A stretch of DNA of 62,151 bases, from NCBI GenBank assembly GCA_945903445.1, contig CAMDNZ010000016.1, positions 1 through 62,151 of the forward strand, in the 5' to 3' direction. Shown piece by piece: positions 48,501 to 54,290 of the stretch (the stretch's first letter is position 1; every line of letters starts with the position of its first letter). The stretch is from Bordetella parapertussis. Its GTDB lineage: Bacteria; Pseudomonadota; Gammaproteobacteria; Burkholderiales; Burkholderiaceae_B. The position numbers were made by a program, and so were the translations under genes. The notes beneath the pieces were generated by a model. It made no database searches, was not told where the DNA came from, and was given only the letters and a program-made list of their open reading frames with translations.

Positions 48501-50900
48501 CGCCGCGCCGTCGACGACGAGCCAGCCCGCGCCCAAGGCGCCCGCTGTGCCCACCGTCAAGGCGCCGCCCAATAACTGGGTGCCGCCCGTAAACGTGTTG
48601 GCTGCGTTCAGCACAAGGTTGCCTGCGTCCTGCTTGATCACTTTGCCGGCGCCGCCGATCGCGCCGCCCAGTGCCAGCGTATTCGCGCCAGCGACGGTCA
48701 GATCTGCACCCAGACCGACGACATTGTTCAAAGCCACGTTGGTAGTGGCCGTCAGGGTGCTCGCGCCGCCGACTTGCAAACTGCCTGCGCCCAAAGCGGC
48801 ATTCGATCCGACCGCTAAGGTGCCGCTGTTGAGCGTCACGCCGGCGCCGCCCGCTGCGGTGGCACCGAAGGTGTTGTTGCCCGCAAGCGTCAGCGTGCCC
48901 GTGCCGGTTTTCACAATAGCGCCAGCCGTGCCGGTCAAGGCACCGACCAATGCGAGGCTCTGGGCACCCGCGACGGTCAAGGCACCGTTCAGCAAGGCGG
49001 CGTTGTTCAGGGTGACGGCCGTGCCGCTCGACAGGCGCACGCCGTCGGCCGCAATCAACTGACCCGAGCCCAACGCGGTGTTCGACCCGACGCGCAACTC
49101 GCCTGCCGACAAGGTCGTGCCGCCGGTGTAGGTACTGTTGCCGGCCAAGGTCAGCACCCCAGTGCCTTGCTTGACCAATCGACCGCCACCGCTCAGGTTA
49201 CCGGTCAATGTCAGGTCGTCGACGACCTGCGTCGTCAGCGCGTTGTTCAGCGTGATGTTGTTGGCGACGGTTAGAGGTCCACCCGTCGTCGCCAGGGACG
49301 ACGCGCCACCGACGGTCAGCGCGCCGTTACCCAGCGCAGTGTTGTTGCCCAGTGTCAGCGTGCCTGCATTGAGCGTTGTGCCACCGCTGAAGGTGTTCGA
49401 GCCGGATAGGGTCAGTCCTGCTGCACCATTCTTGACCAGATTGCCCACACCTGAAATCGGCCCGGACAGGCCCAGCGCCTGTGTGCCTGGCAATGTCAGC
49501 GTTGCGCCCAAATTGACGGCATTGCCCAGCGTCGTGCCTGCGCTGCTACTTAAGAAAGCATTGCCCGTCACGTTCAGCGGCCCGGCACCCAATGCCGTAG
49601 CCGAGCCTGCCACCAAACTGCCACCCGAGAGCACCGTGCCACCGGTGTAGGTGTTGTTTCCAGTCAAAGTCAGCGTGTGCGTGCCCGACTTGGTGAGCGA
49701 ACCCGTGCCGCCAACCGCGCCCGACATCGTGAAGCTGTTACCCGCGTTGGTGGTCAACCCGACACCGTTGAGCGCAACGGTATTCGCCAGATTTAGTCCC
49801 GAAACACCCGCTTGAATCGTGCCGCCATTGGCGGTCAGCAGGCCGGTGCCGAAGGTGTCGCTGGTGTTGAAGATCGCGACGCCGCCATTGAGCGTGGTGT
49901 TGGTGCTGGCGATCGGTCCACCTAGCAAAGTCCAGGTACCGCTGTTCAAGGCCAGATTCTGGAAGTTGATGTAGTTGGCGGCGTTGACAGTGCCCGCCCC
50001 CGATGCGCCGACGTCGCCATCGACGGCGTTGCGCAAGACCAGGGTGTTGGTACCGCCTGCGCCGCCATCGACCACACCGGCTGCCGCGAAACTCAGACCG
50101 GTACCGGTGGGACCGAGGATGGACACGCCGATGCCCGATCCCGCCGACACCGACGAGCCCACCACGTTGGTGAATGTATTGGCGCTGTTCACGCCCATGT
50201 GTACGCTGCCGGTGATCGCGCCGCGATTGATGAAGGTGTTGCCTGCCGAGGTCCCCAGGCCGACTCGACCCGTGATGGTCCCGGCGTTGCTGGCATTGAC
50301 CCGCGCGCCGCCGTAGGCCGCGATGGTGGGCGAGTCGGACAGTACGCCGATGTTCAACAGCGCAGCACTGCCGATGACCCCGCTGGCGGCGTTATCGATG
50401 GTAATGGTGCCCCCCGAGCCGCTGCGCAGGTCCAGCGCCGCGCCGTCCAAGGCACCCAGTAGAGCGACGGAAACGAGTCCGGTGCCGGTGACCGTGCCAC
50501 TGTTCTGAACGTTGACGGTACCCGACGCAGTCGTGCTGCCCATACGCACCGCAGTCGTGCCCACGCTGATCAAGCCCAGCAGGTTCGAGCTTATGGTGCC
50601 TTGGTTGTTCAAAGTGACGTTGGTGCCCCCCAGCGACACGGCGGGAGAAAGCAGCGGCAGCGCGCCAGCGGCTATTGTGCCGCCCGACCCCACTGTCACG
50701 GTCAGGCCATTGGTGTTGTTCAGCAGATTGGGCGACAAGGCCAGCGCAGGCGTGTTGCAGATTACCGATACGCCTGTCGTCGTACATGCCGCGAGCGCAG
50801 GCGCGGGCGCCATCGAAAACGCCCCCAGTACGACACCCGTCAGAGTCAACAAGGGGGTGCCCCCCACCACTTTCATACGACGTGACCAGCGTGCATCCAT
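33501..50900 (-). CDS. Giant classical autotransporter adhesin with PATR and six-module passenger
   Basis: This single frame encodes about 5,799 residues, among the largest autotransporters expected in this group. A signal peptide (about residues 1-37, MKVVGG... ending APALA) leads into a beta-helical N-terminus. The passenger then has dozens of autotransporter-associated strand repeats of the form LTLTGNNTYTGGT...GGSL...ALGAGPL. Six longer modules are interspersed, each with a FWNG/FWDP anchor, a W-x-NWT strand and a GLQFLxDGY strand, anchored near 47118, 43400, 40449, 39120, 37527 and 35940. The C-terminal 280 residues form the type V beta-barrel (starting AAWAEIIGNWQRQ, ending INIRWSF). 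ATG at 50900 with GGAG six bases upstream is preferred to the ATG at 50912. A surface adhesin or biofilm role is inferred from the family. Confidence 0.93.
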   Translation of the reverse strand: MDARWSRRMKVVGGTPLLTLTGVVLGAFSMAPAPALAACTTTGVSVICNTPALALSPNLLNNTNGLTVTVGSGGTIAAGALPLLSPAVSLGGTNVTLNNQGTISSNLLGLISVGTTAVRMGSTTASGTVNVQNSGTVTGTGLVSVALLGALDGAALDLRSGSGGTITIDNAASGVIGSAALLNIGVLSDSPTIAAYGGARVNASNAGTITGRVGLGTSAGNTFINRGAITGSVHMGVNSANTFTNVVGSSVSAGSGIGVSILGPTGTGLSFAAAGVVDGGAGGTNTLVLRNAVDGDVGASGAGTVNAANYINFQNLALNSGTWTLLGGPIASTNTTLNGGVAIFNTSDTFGTGLLTANGGTIQAGVSGLNLANTVALNGVGLTTNAGNSFTMSGAVGGTGSLTKSGTHTLTLTGNNTYTGGTVLSGGSLVAGSATALGAGPLNVTGNAFLSSSAGTTLGNAVNLGATLTLPGTQALGLSGPISGVGNLVKNGAAGLTLSGSNTFSGGTTLNAGTLTLGNNTALGNGALTVGGASSLATTGGPLTVANNITLNNALTTQVVDDLTLTGNLSGGGRLVKQGTGVLTLAGNSTYTGGTTLSAGELRVGSNTALGSGQLIAADGVRLSSGTAVTLNNAALLNGALTVAGAQSLALVGALTGTAGAIVKTGTGTLTLAGNNTFGATAAGGAGVTLNSGTLAVGSNAALGAGSLQVGGASTLTATTNVALNNVVGLGADLTVAGANTLALGGAIGGAGKVIKQDAGNLVLNAANTFTGGTQLLGGALTVGTAGALGAGWLVVDGAATLGAGASTSVANGIRLNAGLDVATNGNAFTLSGPILGAGGLRLADGGTLTLSGTNTFNGGTTLSAGRLVLGDASALSAGPLTVAGAARLDTLVATTLNNAVALNSTLTLDGTQDLTLAGTIAGAGDLVKNGVGNLTLAGVNAYGNTTINAGTVNTGAANLGASVVNNGTLVFTQNQTGTYAGSISGNGAVTLDGASTLTLSGNNTFTGGMNIVRGTLETVGGNALADSVAVSVGADARLRLTDSEVFGSLTGPGAVELAAQATATLGANNYDSIFSGNLQGSGTVVKTGIGTLTLSGTNDHTGGITVDGGRLTVDGTLASANVGVNAGAALSGIGSLAGVVNLANDAVLELRTGQTLGMGSLSLAENAKVNAYLGAPSTTALANVAGNVTLDGDLNVYDVGDFGVGVYRLFQYGGTLVDNGLSIGVVPDTVLPGQIVVQTSIDSQVNLVVQGTNPDGLQFWNGPQLVANGSIVGGSGTWQAGRTNWTNQAGTQTQTWQDVNGVFAGPAGGTVAVVGTQNINGLQFFTDGYTLAGTGALSLAAPNTIIRVDPTNTATINAALAGAGGLNKRDTGTLILGGNNTYAGGTTLSEGVLQVAADNRLGQAGGALNFNGGTLRIAGTSFGSTARNITWGGVGGGFDVASAANTFTAAQDLTGVGRLTKTGAGTLVLAGANNLASGVNLAAGTLRAGQAGSLGTGVLDVTGNATLGATGNLGLSNALAIAGSNTLTVAGDTDLTLGGIISGPSGVLQKNGAQTLTLTGANTYGGGTLLNAGTLNVGNDLALGTGALTVAGASTLAATDARALANAIALNGDLTVDGINALALNGTISGPARLIKSGSGNLLLTTANTHGGTVLNAGSLTLGNAGALGVSALAVDGDARLDATQALTVANAIVLGGELTAASVNDLTVSGGISGAGSLALVNPQRTLTLTGDNTYSGGTRLAGGTLVAGSDTALGTGALNVQAAATLASAAGPRSLGNAVVLGDTLTLTANDDMTLSGIVSGDGALVKNGADGATLTLAGANTYTGGTTINGGAVVLGVNSAAGTASSLGTGTLTINGNVVLSSQQATLALDNAIATNGVLTVGSGQASTLNGAISGGGSLALAGGDVTLNGDNAYLGGTSLSGGRLTVGGATALGTGALAVRNAGTLASTGTVALANDIRMDNGLTVDALAGQEITLSGDISGGAGLTKAGDGTLILQGANSYGTGTTLAAGTLRISDGLSLGSGALAVTGAATLGATQALTLNNDINLTAGAALTFDAGPTMTLTSIIEGAGGVVKNAGETVLTAANTYTGGTTLNGGILRVGGTSALGATESSVTVNGGTLATLGEAALSNDVNLAGDLIVSTADTLTMSGVVGGAGGLVKQNSGTLRLTGANTFAGDIAIEGGTVVGSTTSLLNNVSTAAGTRIVFDQAVDDAYGGVLSGSGDFDKQGAGTLTLAGANTLTGEIGVSAGALTVNNGQTLANARNVRIDTNAALNLTDSASIASLTGSGQLNLLGGGTTLTYARNDDGIFAGTLGGDGTFAKIGTGTLTLTGGGAHTGLIAVNQGGVQLDGAFGSTVAVANGATLSGNGSVVGAASIADGGILSLDAGRGPFTAGTLTLSNGSIINAQFGGAGAGALADVTGNLTLDGTVNVSDTSGLGVGSYRLFNYGGALTDNVLALGSLPGNIIRGNVVIQTAIAGQVNIVNQDVSGQLQFWDPRESPGPDEPVPDPDGQITGGSGVWDSAVANFTNITGTSADNWGNMYAVFARPAGPGTPATPATVTIVGAQDVAGLHFSGDGYVLNAGADGAINAIGDPDGLLAIRVDNGLTTTINAPIRGDATLAKRDDGTLLLGGVNTYTGGTRIDAGILQVSQDANLGAAAGAITLGNGTLRVADNVASSRNIVLAGNGTIDVVADPDIAPEIVLDYSGQISGGGSLTKTGGGVLALVGGNTYTGGTALRGGTVAISGEQALGSGAVSVSGGGILYANDEGSLTNDIDIVDSMAVTVVPNLGGSSDLTLSGIISGANGNLVKSGTDTLTLTGANTYNNGTGLIEGSLAVGSDSALGTGKLDILGGTTLVSLGDRTLANNISLAPAPLLPDVGSVFDTRDSTLTLTGAITGDGRLDKIGVGTLVLTGTNGYQGGTEVTAGTLLVGGNSALGTGAVVLADGTRLGSLNAVGLNNAVTLEGNASLGSDQDMTLAGVVSGPGNLSKVGNGTLTLTNANTYGGGTALNAGTLVVGNDLALGTGGLTTAAGTTLDSLAGAGAVPIVLANAVTIGGGLTVAGTNDLSLTGNVSGGSLTKAGPATLTLNGDNSALTGGIGLNAGTLVAGTNAALGTGTLTVGGPATLTSANVGGTPLVLGNAIVLNDALTVATTTEPLTLAGNITGDAGLTKTGNDTLTLTGTNAYGGGTSVQAGTLAGDAGSLQGTIATASGAQVAFNQTNPATGIFTGSVNGGGAVALNGGTLTMTGPNSYTGGTTINAGTLIGNTTSLTGNIVDNGTLIFDQATDGTFAGAISGTGSLVKRNAGDLQLTGTTNIGGTANIEQGGLVVDGVLTASQIDVAQGASLGGSGALNANVNMADFSTLVAGTPLSPLNINGSLALSNQTQIDLGLGIPNTPTNAITVNGDLTLDGVLNVSDAGGMGTGVYRLFAFSGGLTDNGLVYGNLPGSFTQDNLTLQTQSNAVNLLVELTPGEIQFWNGDKTQADGTITGGAGTWGAGTNWTDSTGTQSQSWGSRFAVFDGTGATVTVAGPQTVTGLQFLADGYQLTAGAAGAISIANADTVFRVANGARATIDAPITGAGGISLQQDTGTLVLNGTNTYTGGTAVRAGTLVVSADANLGNAAAGLSLANGGILSIAGSNYTGTARGVTLANSGGAIAIQNAAHTFDLSGRVTGDGAFTKTGAGTLVLSGVNDYTGGTIVAAGTLVGNTQSLQGNIANNGALVFDQSAAGIYAGALSGAGTLTKQGGGSLTLTGSNTVGGATAVNGGVLRVDGSLTTASVTVNDSATLAGAGTVAGNVTVANGGRLAADTVTNRLNIDGTLALNQTSQLDIGLGAPNTGNTAITVAGDLTLDGILNVSDVGGMSTGVYQLLSYGGALTDNGVDFGALPAGYTSDNFNLQTNLGQSVNLVVESTVGDIRFWNGAKTTADGTIGGGTGTWSAGATNWTNATGTETQSWNDRFAVFGAAGGTVTVEGTQNLTGLQFLSDGYQLAAGAAGELAISAPNTVFRVADGARAILNLPITGAGGLTMLQDRGTLVLNGTNTYGGGTTVNAGTLEVSNDANLGAAATGITLAGGALRIAGTDYDSTARVITLAEAGGTIELADAGHTLTLAGANSLTGAGGLIKSGPGTLALTADNNFAGGTTLNAGGLAVGSNTALGSGQLTVSGPSRLTALNAVTLGNAIVLSDTLSLTGAQDVGLAGNITGAGGLIKQDGGTLTLTGTNAYTGGTQVLNGSLVGNSAALQGDILNNGTVTFDQTTAGSYGGALTGTGALDKLGGGSLALTGTSTLSGATTIQAGTLWVEGNLTTASTSVAPGATLGGSGTVGGSVAVADGGRLTSGAGANALSVTGNLTLANTSQLDYSLGAPGSASTAITVAGDLTLDGVLNVADAGGFGTGVYHLFDYDGALANNTIDIGSLPAGYGPGLLAVQTLLPGAVNLVVESTPGEIQFWNGAKTVADNTLEGGDGSWTAAGTNWTNAAGATTQSWNSRYAVFAGQAGDVVVEGPQTITGIQFLSDGYALSAGANGALQIAQTGTPFRVSNGAQATIGAPINGVGSLTKLDGGTLVLTGVNAYAGGTAVNGGTLSVSQDANLGAAGTGVALNGGSLQVTGTDLASLPRTVALGAAGGTLDVADAAHTLSLASANAVVGDGALTKVGAGTLALLQANGYAGGTRLNAGTLQVGNASSLGGGTLIVGGPSTLANLSALSLQNALTLNDALTVASAQDLRLAGNVDGAGSLIKTGAGALTLGGVNSYTGGTEIQSGTLVASAAALPGNVVNHGELIFDQAVDGTFSGNLTGRGTLIKRGAGELILAGTHAIEDVTVVAAGRLQVDGSLSTASLTIDPNATLGGSGSITGDVTVDPAGRLAAGTPSDNITINGDLNLGDSTQLDFGLGAPGSATSAVTVAGDLTLDGVLNVNDAGGFRIGVFRLFRFGGALTDNGLAYGSLPAGFDGENLTLQNQPGEVNLVVQSTADEVRFWNGGKTTADGTIAGGTGTWGTATNWTDATGTRTLEWDDRFAVFSTTGGAVTVNGNQAITGIQFLADGYTLTPGQGSALTIANAATPFRVDQGATATIDTPITGAGGLDKQDGGVLALNGVNTYAGGTTISGGALRVNSDAALGAADGNISLAGGVLSIGGTAFNSTDRAIALGNAGGGIEVVDAANTFTVDDNLTGSGAFTKQGAGTLVLTGTNSYTGGTSVAGGTLAGNTNSLKAAIGTQTGTTVRFVQAQDGQFAGTLSGAGGVRKDGLGTLQLTGNQPISGGVDLREGSLLLGDGTTGATLGSTVTIAAGAVLLGGGSVTGIDNAGTISAASAPGLNFTVSGNYVSQPGSALNVSLRDSNMAPITVTGTANLAGSLQAANGFVYNGGNAYPILRAGAVNGTFDSVNLPNLAFFTSSLAYSSDSVTLALQRNATSIPDAGETPNQGSTGEAISTMPAGSDLYEHIMGQSADTVAEALKQLSGDSHAGLSSALVRNSASARDIPLRHLQSCMRGDRYASGQAGVNRPYDAGNCDTAAWAEIIGNWQRQDGNNNVGSYRQHLGGVMVGGDVAVRNGWRVGGALGYTDGKIWQDDRNASAETQSWSVSVYGGRAIPMGDARALNVKAGAAYSWHELDTKRRVTVNQANQKLEADRRASTTQIFGEVGYEFPVSAKLSLEPFVGAAWIDQRMRGFAEKGGSAAVNGDSANQQVTTTTAGLRARGEWEVQGRPVGAFISGGWRHAFGDVDPKSRLQFQGSQEFTVAGTPVAKNAFVTEFGADVAITPNTRIGASYAGQFGKGSRDHAGMINIRWSF
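34395..34403 (-). other. RGD tripeptide between two cysteines just before the beta-barrel
   Basis: The linker before the barrel reads SCMRGDRYASGQAG and reaches a second Cys in DAGNCDTAAW. RGD motifs in pertactin and FHA bind host integrins, but whether this one is exposed cannot be told. Confidence 0.5.
35250..40700 (-). repeat. Tandem 1.3-1.6 kb coding repeats in the autotransporter passenger
   Basis: Four successive copies of the FWNG module, anchored near 40449, 39120, 37527 and 35940, repeat at 1,329, 1,593 and 1,587 bp. Each copy has a linker (DLTLDGVLNV, then LFxYGGALTDN), the anchor FWNGAKTxADGTI, and following PATR strands. Copies are clearly similar at both DNA and protein level. 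Two more divergent copies lie at about 43400 and 47118. The array could expand or contract by recombination and may be prone to assembly collapse. Confidence 0.8.
43032..43040 (-). other. RGD tripeptide in the passenger
   Basis: The sequence APIRGDATLAKRD in the fifth-from-last module contains RGD, where other modules have ITGAGGL at the equivalent place. It may be chance in a long protein. Confidence 0.4.
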
Positions 50901-51181
50901 GGAGTACTCCAATCCAACGACTAGACCTGCATTGGCCTGCCCAACGAGTGTCGGCAGGTGGGGCTGCGGTACTTCAGCTTTTATAAGTTTTGTGCCAATT
51001 CAGAGCGTATAGGCTTCGCAATATTGAGCAATACTTCGCATAAGCACAAAATGAAATAAATAATTTCTCTGGCTATTACAGGGTGGTTCCTAGGAAATCG
51101 ATATGCAATAAATCTACGTTCAGTTACGTTTGAGCCTGCGGCCAGTCGCCTAAATGTGAAGACTCGACCAAAGAGGAGAAC
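50901..51181. promoter_or_regulatory. AT-rich regulatory region upstream of the giant autotransporter
   Basis: This 281-bp divergent gap has several symmetric elements. CTTCGCA occurs at 51014-51020 and 51034-51040 and brackets the palindrome TATTG-AG-CAATA (51022-51033). A perfect 10-bp palindrome TTCCTAGGAA lies at 51087-51096. These resemble binding sites of response regulators, including BvgA-like heptads in outline, but the spacing does not fit the BvgA consensus exactly. I could not assign a -35/-10 pair with confidence. The region probably controls the autotransporter on the minus strand and perhaps the small ORF at 51182. Confidence 0.4.
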
Positions 51182-51313
51182 ATGGGTTTTCCCGACTTGA
51201 AACGGCCGAGAAAAAAGCGTCGCTCCACCAAAAAGCGACCACGAAAAAGCGCCTCGCACATGACTGTGCGAGGCGCTTCGTTTCGATCAGCGGGAGGAGA
51301 GAGCCGTACTTAG
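51182..51313 (+). CDS. Possible 43-residue Lys/Arg-rich small protein
   Basis: A short frame starts at ATG 51182 after the very strong ribosome-binding sequence AAAGAGGAGAAC. The peptide begins MGFPDLKRPRKKRRSTKK and stays strongly basic for about 25 residues. The second half overlaps the terminator hairpin of the convergent acylase gene, and its stop overlaps that gene's stop by 4 bp. I do not recognise the family. It might be a nucleic-acid-binding small protein or a leader peptide. The strong ribosome-binding site is the main support; lack of a clear promoter and the hairpin overlap count against it. Confidence 0.38.
   Translation: MGFPDLKRPRKKRRSTKKRPRKSASHMTVRGASFRSAGGESRT
51247..51278 (-). 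terminator. Rho-independent terminator of the penicillin-acylase gene
   Basis: A perfect 14-bp stem (arms 51247-51260 and 51265-51278) closes on a 4-nt loop. On the minus strand it is followed by a run of five T (CTTTTTCG). It begins 32 bp after the acylase stop codon. Confidence 0.85.
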
Positions 51314-53739
51314 GGGGTTAGTACGAAGCGTGTGACGCACACCGCATCGACCGCGCTGCGTGAGAACAGCAGCGGGACATACCCACTGCGCGACCATTGT
51401 TGAGCCAGATCGGCATAATGGGGGCTGCCTGGATCGCCCGACTGACCCGGCGCGTTGATGGCCATGCTGTTATCCCACTCGCCGACATCTATCACCAGCC
51501 GAACGGTGGCACCGAACGTGGCTCGAAAATCGCTGGCCCGATACGCTGTGTTCATCACCGTGGAAACCGAACCGCCCAAGGGGTACGAGCCAGCATCCCA
51601 CGACCGACGTGTCGCGGCATTTAGCCGCCCGACGGCATGTTCGAAATAACCGTGATGCAAAGCACCCCACGCCCAGCACGAAGTCGCCGACCCCAGGCGT
51701 TTCTGGCAGAACGCCCACGCACTCGCCAGCGTTCGATGCATGAACGCATCGCGCCCACCGAAGGCAGACTCACCTGTCGGGGGATCGAGCACATCGAGCA
51801 GCGTCGCCACGTCGCCGGGCTCCAACAAGGCGCGAATCGCGGTGCCCTTGGCGAAGTGGTCGAGCACACCGGGTCGCAAGAACTGGCTCCACCACACTTC
51901 GAACAAGGCCGCGGCCGCGCTGTCGGCGTCCAGTCGCGCGTCCCAATCGGCCAGTAGCGCTCTGGCAGAACAAATCGCGGCGACCGCTTCTGGATTTGTG
52001 TCGTTCGACACGTCATTGGGCAGACCACGCAACAAGGCGCAAAGTCGGTCGGCGGGCCGTGACCACGTGTCGCCTTGCAAGGCCATGGATCCTTCTACGG
52101 TGTGTTCGGCCGACGCGGCCAACACAGCCTCGACCCGTGCCGCCCTTGAGCCTTCGGCCCACTCGTAGCCCAGATGCACGTCACGCCACGCCTCGCCCGC
52201 AGGCAACTTGTTCTCGTTGGCGCTGGCCACGAACCCCCGCTGCGGGCTCAGGCTGACCGGCAGCGCCGACTGCGCATGAAACCCGCGCCATTCGTAGCGC
52301 CCATCGCCCGGTACCGGTAGCAGGCCATCCCAGTTATCGCGGCGCGGCCACTTTCCGGCGGGCTGCCAGGCGATGCGATCCTGCGTGTCGGCATAGACGT
52401 GGCTGACGCCCGGCACCGACCACTGCGCCAGCGCAGCACGATATGTGCCGATGTCTTGAGACGCCAGCACCGCCAAACTGTTGAAATAAGGTGCGCTGCC
52501 AGGCTCGGTCCAGACGGTACACACCGCATAAGCCAGTCGGCGTTCGCGGTCGATGAAGGTCACAGGACCATGACGCGTGAAGCGCAGTTCGCGAGGCTGC
52601 GCTGCGGCACCTCGAACCGCTACGACGGTCGTCTCGATACGCATGCGTTGCCAGTCGCCGCCATAGCGGTAACGCGTGTCGTCCTCGGGATGCAGTTCGT
52701 AGACCATCAGGTCTTCCTGGTCCATCATCAACAAGGTCAGGCCAAACGCAATCCGACCGTTGTGACCAATGCAAATGCCCGGCTGGCAAGGCTCTCCCGC
52801 GCCGATGGCCTGCACGCCCGGCGCATCCAGATGCACCAGGTAGCGCAAGGAAGGCAGCGGATAAGCACGATGCGGATCGCTTGCCAGAATGGGACGGCCA
52901 GAGGCGGTGCGACTGCCAGAGATGGCCCAGTTATTAGACCCTTCTGCATCGGCCTCCAGCGCGGCGGAAACCTCACCCGCAACATCAGGCACACGCCACC
53001 GATGTGCTTGCGTCACGCCGCAATCAAGCCGGTCTTGCGAGAACGTGACGGGCGCACACGCGAGCTTCATGACGTCCAGCGCGGCAGGTTCCAGAGCGGC
53101 AAGATCCAAGCCCGGAGCGACCTGCGGCACGCGTGCCGGCTCGATCGAGCGACGCAACAAATCGGTCTTGGCATCGGCATGTGCCATCACACGCGCACGC
53201 TTCAATTCGAAATCGACGTTGCGCATCATCGAATGGGTTCGAATTCGCACGACATCCTCCGCCGCCCATGGCGACGGCCAGGTGCCGAAGCGCACGAACT
53301 CGGGCGGCAGGCAGTCGGGATGCACCAACACATGCGCAACGTAGGCGTTGATGCCTTCGACGAACGCCTGTGCGATGGCCTGCGCATCGGGCGCCGTATA
53401 GGCGGCCCATTCCGCCGCCATGTCGCCGCGATACAGGAACAGTCGCGCAGCGCTATCCTGTTCGATGTAACCGGGTCCAAAATCCTCCGACAACAGACCC
53501 AGGCCACGCTTGCGCCATAGGTCGATTTGCCACAGCCGGTCACGCGCTGCGTTGAATCCCTGAACGCGATAAGCATCCAGTTTCGAACCAGCACGAATAT
53601 GCGCGATACCCCAGGGATCCAAAAGAATCTCCGCTGGTCCATCCAGGGCGGGCAAGGAGAAAGAAGGGCCTGTTACGAACGTGGCAGTCGGGGCCGAAGC
53701 AGGAGTCATCGCGGGTTCACTCGATTGAAGGTCAGACAT
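51310..53739 (-). CDS. Penicillin acylase family Ntn hydrolase
   Basis: The 809-residue protein belongs to the penicillin amidase/aculeacin acylase/acyl-homoserine-lactone acylase superfamily. The alpha chain has the family start (DPWGIAHIRAGSKLDAYRVQ, GFNAARDRLWQIDLWRKRG). Autocatalytic cleavage would expose Ser268 in AEGSNNWAISG as the N-terminal nucleophile, followed by SDPHRAYPLPS in the beta chain. The late Asn is expected in the C-terminal half. No signal peptide is evident from the start at 53739 or from the in-frame ATG at 53796, so it may be cytosolic or poorly annotated at the 5' end. No start has a good ribosome-binding site. It hydrolyses an acyl-amide bond; acyl-homoserine lactones and N-acylated compounds are possible substrates. 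Confidence 0.87.
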   Translation of the reverse strand: MSDLQSSEPAMTPASAPTATFVTGPSFSLPALDGPAEILLDPWGIAHIRAGSKLDAYRVQGFNAARDRLWQIDLWRKRGLGLLSEDFGPGYIEQDSAARLFLYRGDMAAEWAAYTAPDAQAIAQAFVEGINAYVAHVLVHPDCLPPEFVRFGTWPSPWAAEDVVRIRTHSMMRNVDFELKRARVMAHADAKTDLLRRSIEPARVPQVAPGLDLAALEPAALDVMKLACAPVTFSQDRLDCGVTQAHRWRVPDVAGEVSAALEADAEGSNNWAISGSRTASGRPILASDPHRAYPLPSLRYLVHLDAPGVQAIGAGEPCQPGICIGHNGRIAFGLTLLMMDQEDLMVYELHPEDDTRYRYGGDWQRMRIETTVVAVRGAAAQPRELRFTRHGPVTFIDRERRLAYAVCTVWTEPGSAPYFNSLAVLASQDIGTYRAALAQWSVPGVSHVYADTQDRIAWQPAGKWPRRDNWDGLLPVPGDGRYEWRGFHAQSALPVSLSPQRGFVASANENKLPAGEAWRDVHLGYEWAEGSRAARVEAVLAASAEHTVEGSMALQGDTWSRPADRLCALLRGLPNDVSNDTNPEAVAAICSARALLADWDARLDADSAAAALFEVWWSQFLRPGVLDHFAKGTAIRALLEPGDVATLLDVLDPPTGESAFGGRDAFMHRTLASAWAFCQKRLGSATSCWAWGALHHGYFEHAVGRLNAATRRSWDAGSYPLGGSVSTVMNTAYRASDFRATFGATVRLVIDVGEWDNSMAINAPGQSGDPGSPHYADLAQQWSRSGYVPLLFSRSAVDAVCVTRFVLTP

Positions 53740-53828
53740 AAAGGCGTCGGTATATGTTGTTTGAGTATTGACCGCAAGGCCGCTCGCCATCACCATGCCA
53801 AGCTACCCAATAGGCCGCACTAACACTC

Positions 53829-54290
53829 ATGAACGCTCATCCTTTGCATACCGACCACGACTGGCAACGCGACGACGGCTACGTGCTCAGCACGCGCCGC
53901 GGCCGTCTGGACATGGATTTCATTCATCACTATCTGTCGGTTCAATCGTATTGGTCGCAAGGCATATCGCGCGCACGCGTCGAACGTGCCGTCCAGCATT
54001 CGCTGCCGTTCGGCGTGTACGCGCCGTCGGGCGAACAAGCGGGCTTCGCTCGCTTGGTGACGGATTATTCGGTGTTCGGCTATCTGCGGGATGTCTTCGT
54101 GGTGGACGCACATCAAGGGCGCGGCTTGGCGCGCTGGATCGCTGCCGCGATGCAGACGCACCCTGCATTGGCCGACGTCGGTTCGTGGCTGCTGGCCACC
54201 CGCGACGCACACAGCGTCTATGCGCGCACCGGCTTTTCGCCGGTAGCGCACCCCGAGTGGTATATGCAGATTCGCAAATCGACCGATTGA
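53829..54290 (+). CDS. GNAT-family N-acetyltransferase
   Basis: The 153-residue protein has the GNAT fold: strand FGVYAPSGEQAGFARLVTDY, acetyl-CoA loop DVFVVDAHQGRGLARWI (motif Q/R-x-x-G-x-G/A) and the C-terminal ATRDAHSVYARTGFSPV. This subgroup is common beside amino-acid transporters and usually acetylates an amino acid or other small amine. It is divergent from the acylase gene and its stop abuts the stop of the convergent solute-binding protein gene. Confidence 0.87.
   Translation: MNAHPLHTDHDWQRDDGYVLSTRRGRLDMDFIHHYLSVQSYWSQGISRARVERAVQHSLPFGVYAPSGEQAGFARLVTDYSVFGYLRDVFVVDAHQGRGLARWIAAAMQTHPALADVGSWLLATRDAHSVYARTGFSPVAHPEWYMQIRKSTD

Noticed and set aside
50975..50996. TGGCAC-like element (minus strand) resembling a sigma-54 promoter upstream of the autotransporter
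   Set aside because: TGGCAC is present but the -12 GC of the consensus is missing (TTAT instead of TTGC).
51087..51096. BvgA binding site
   Set aside because: The palindrome TTCCTAGGAA resembles BvgA heptads, but the half-sites overlap by two bases rather than abutting. Kept only as an unassigned palindrome.
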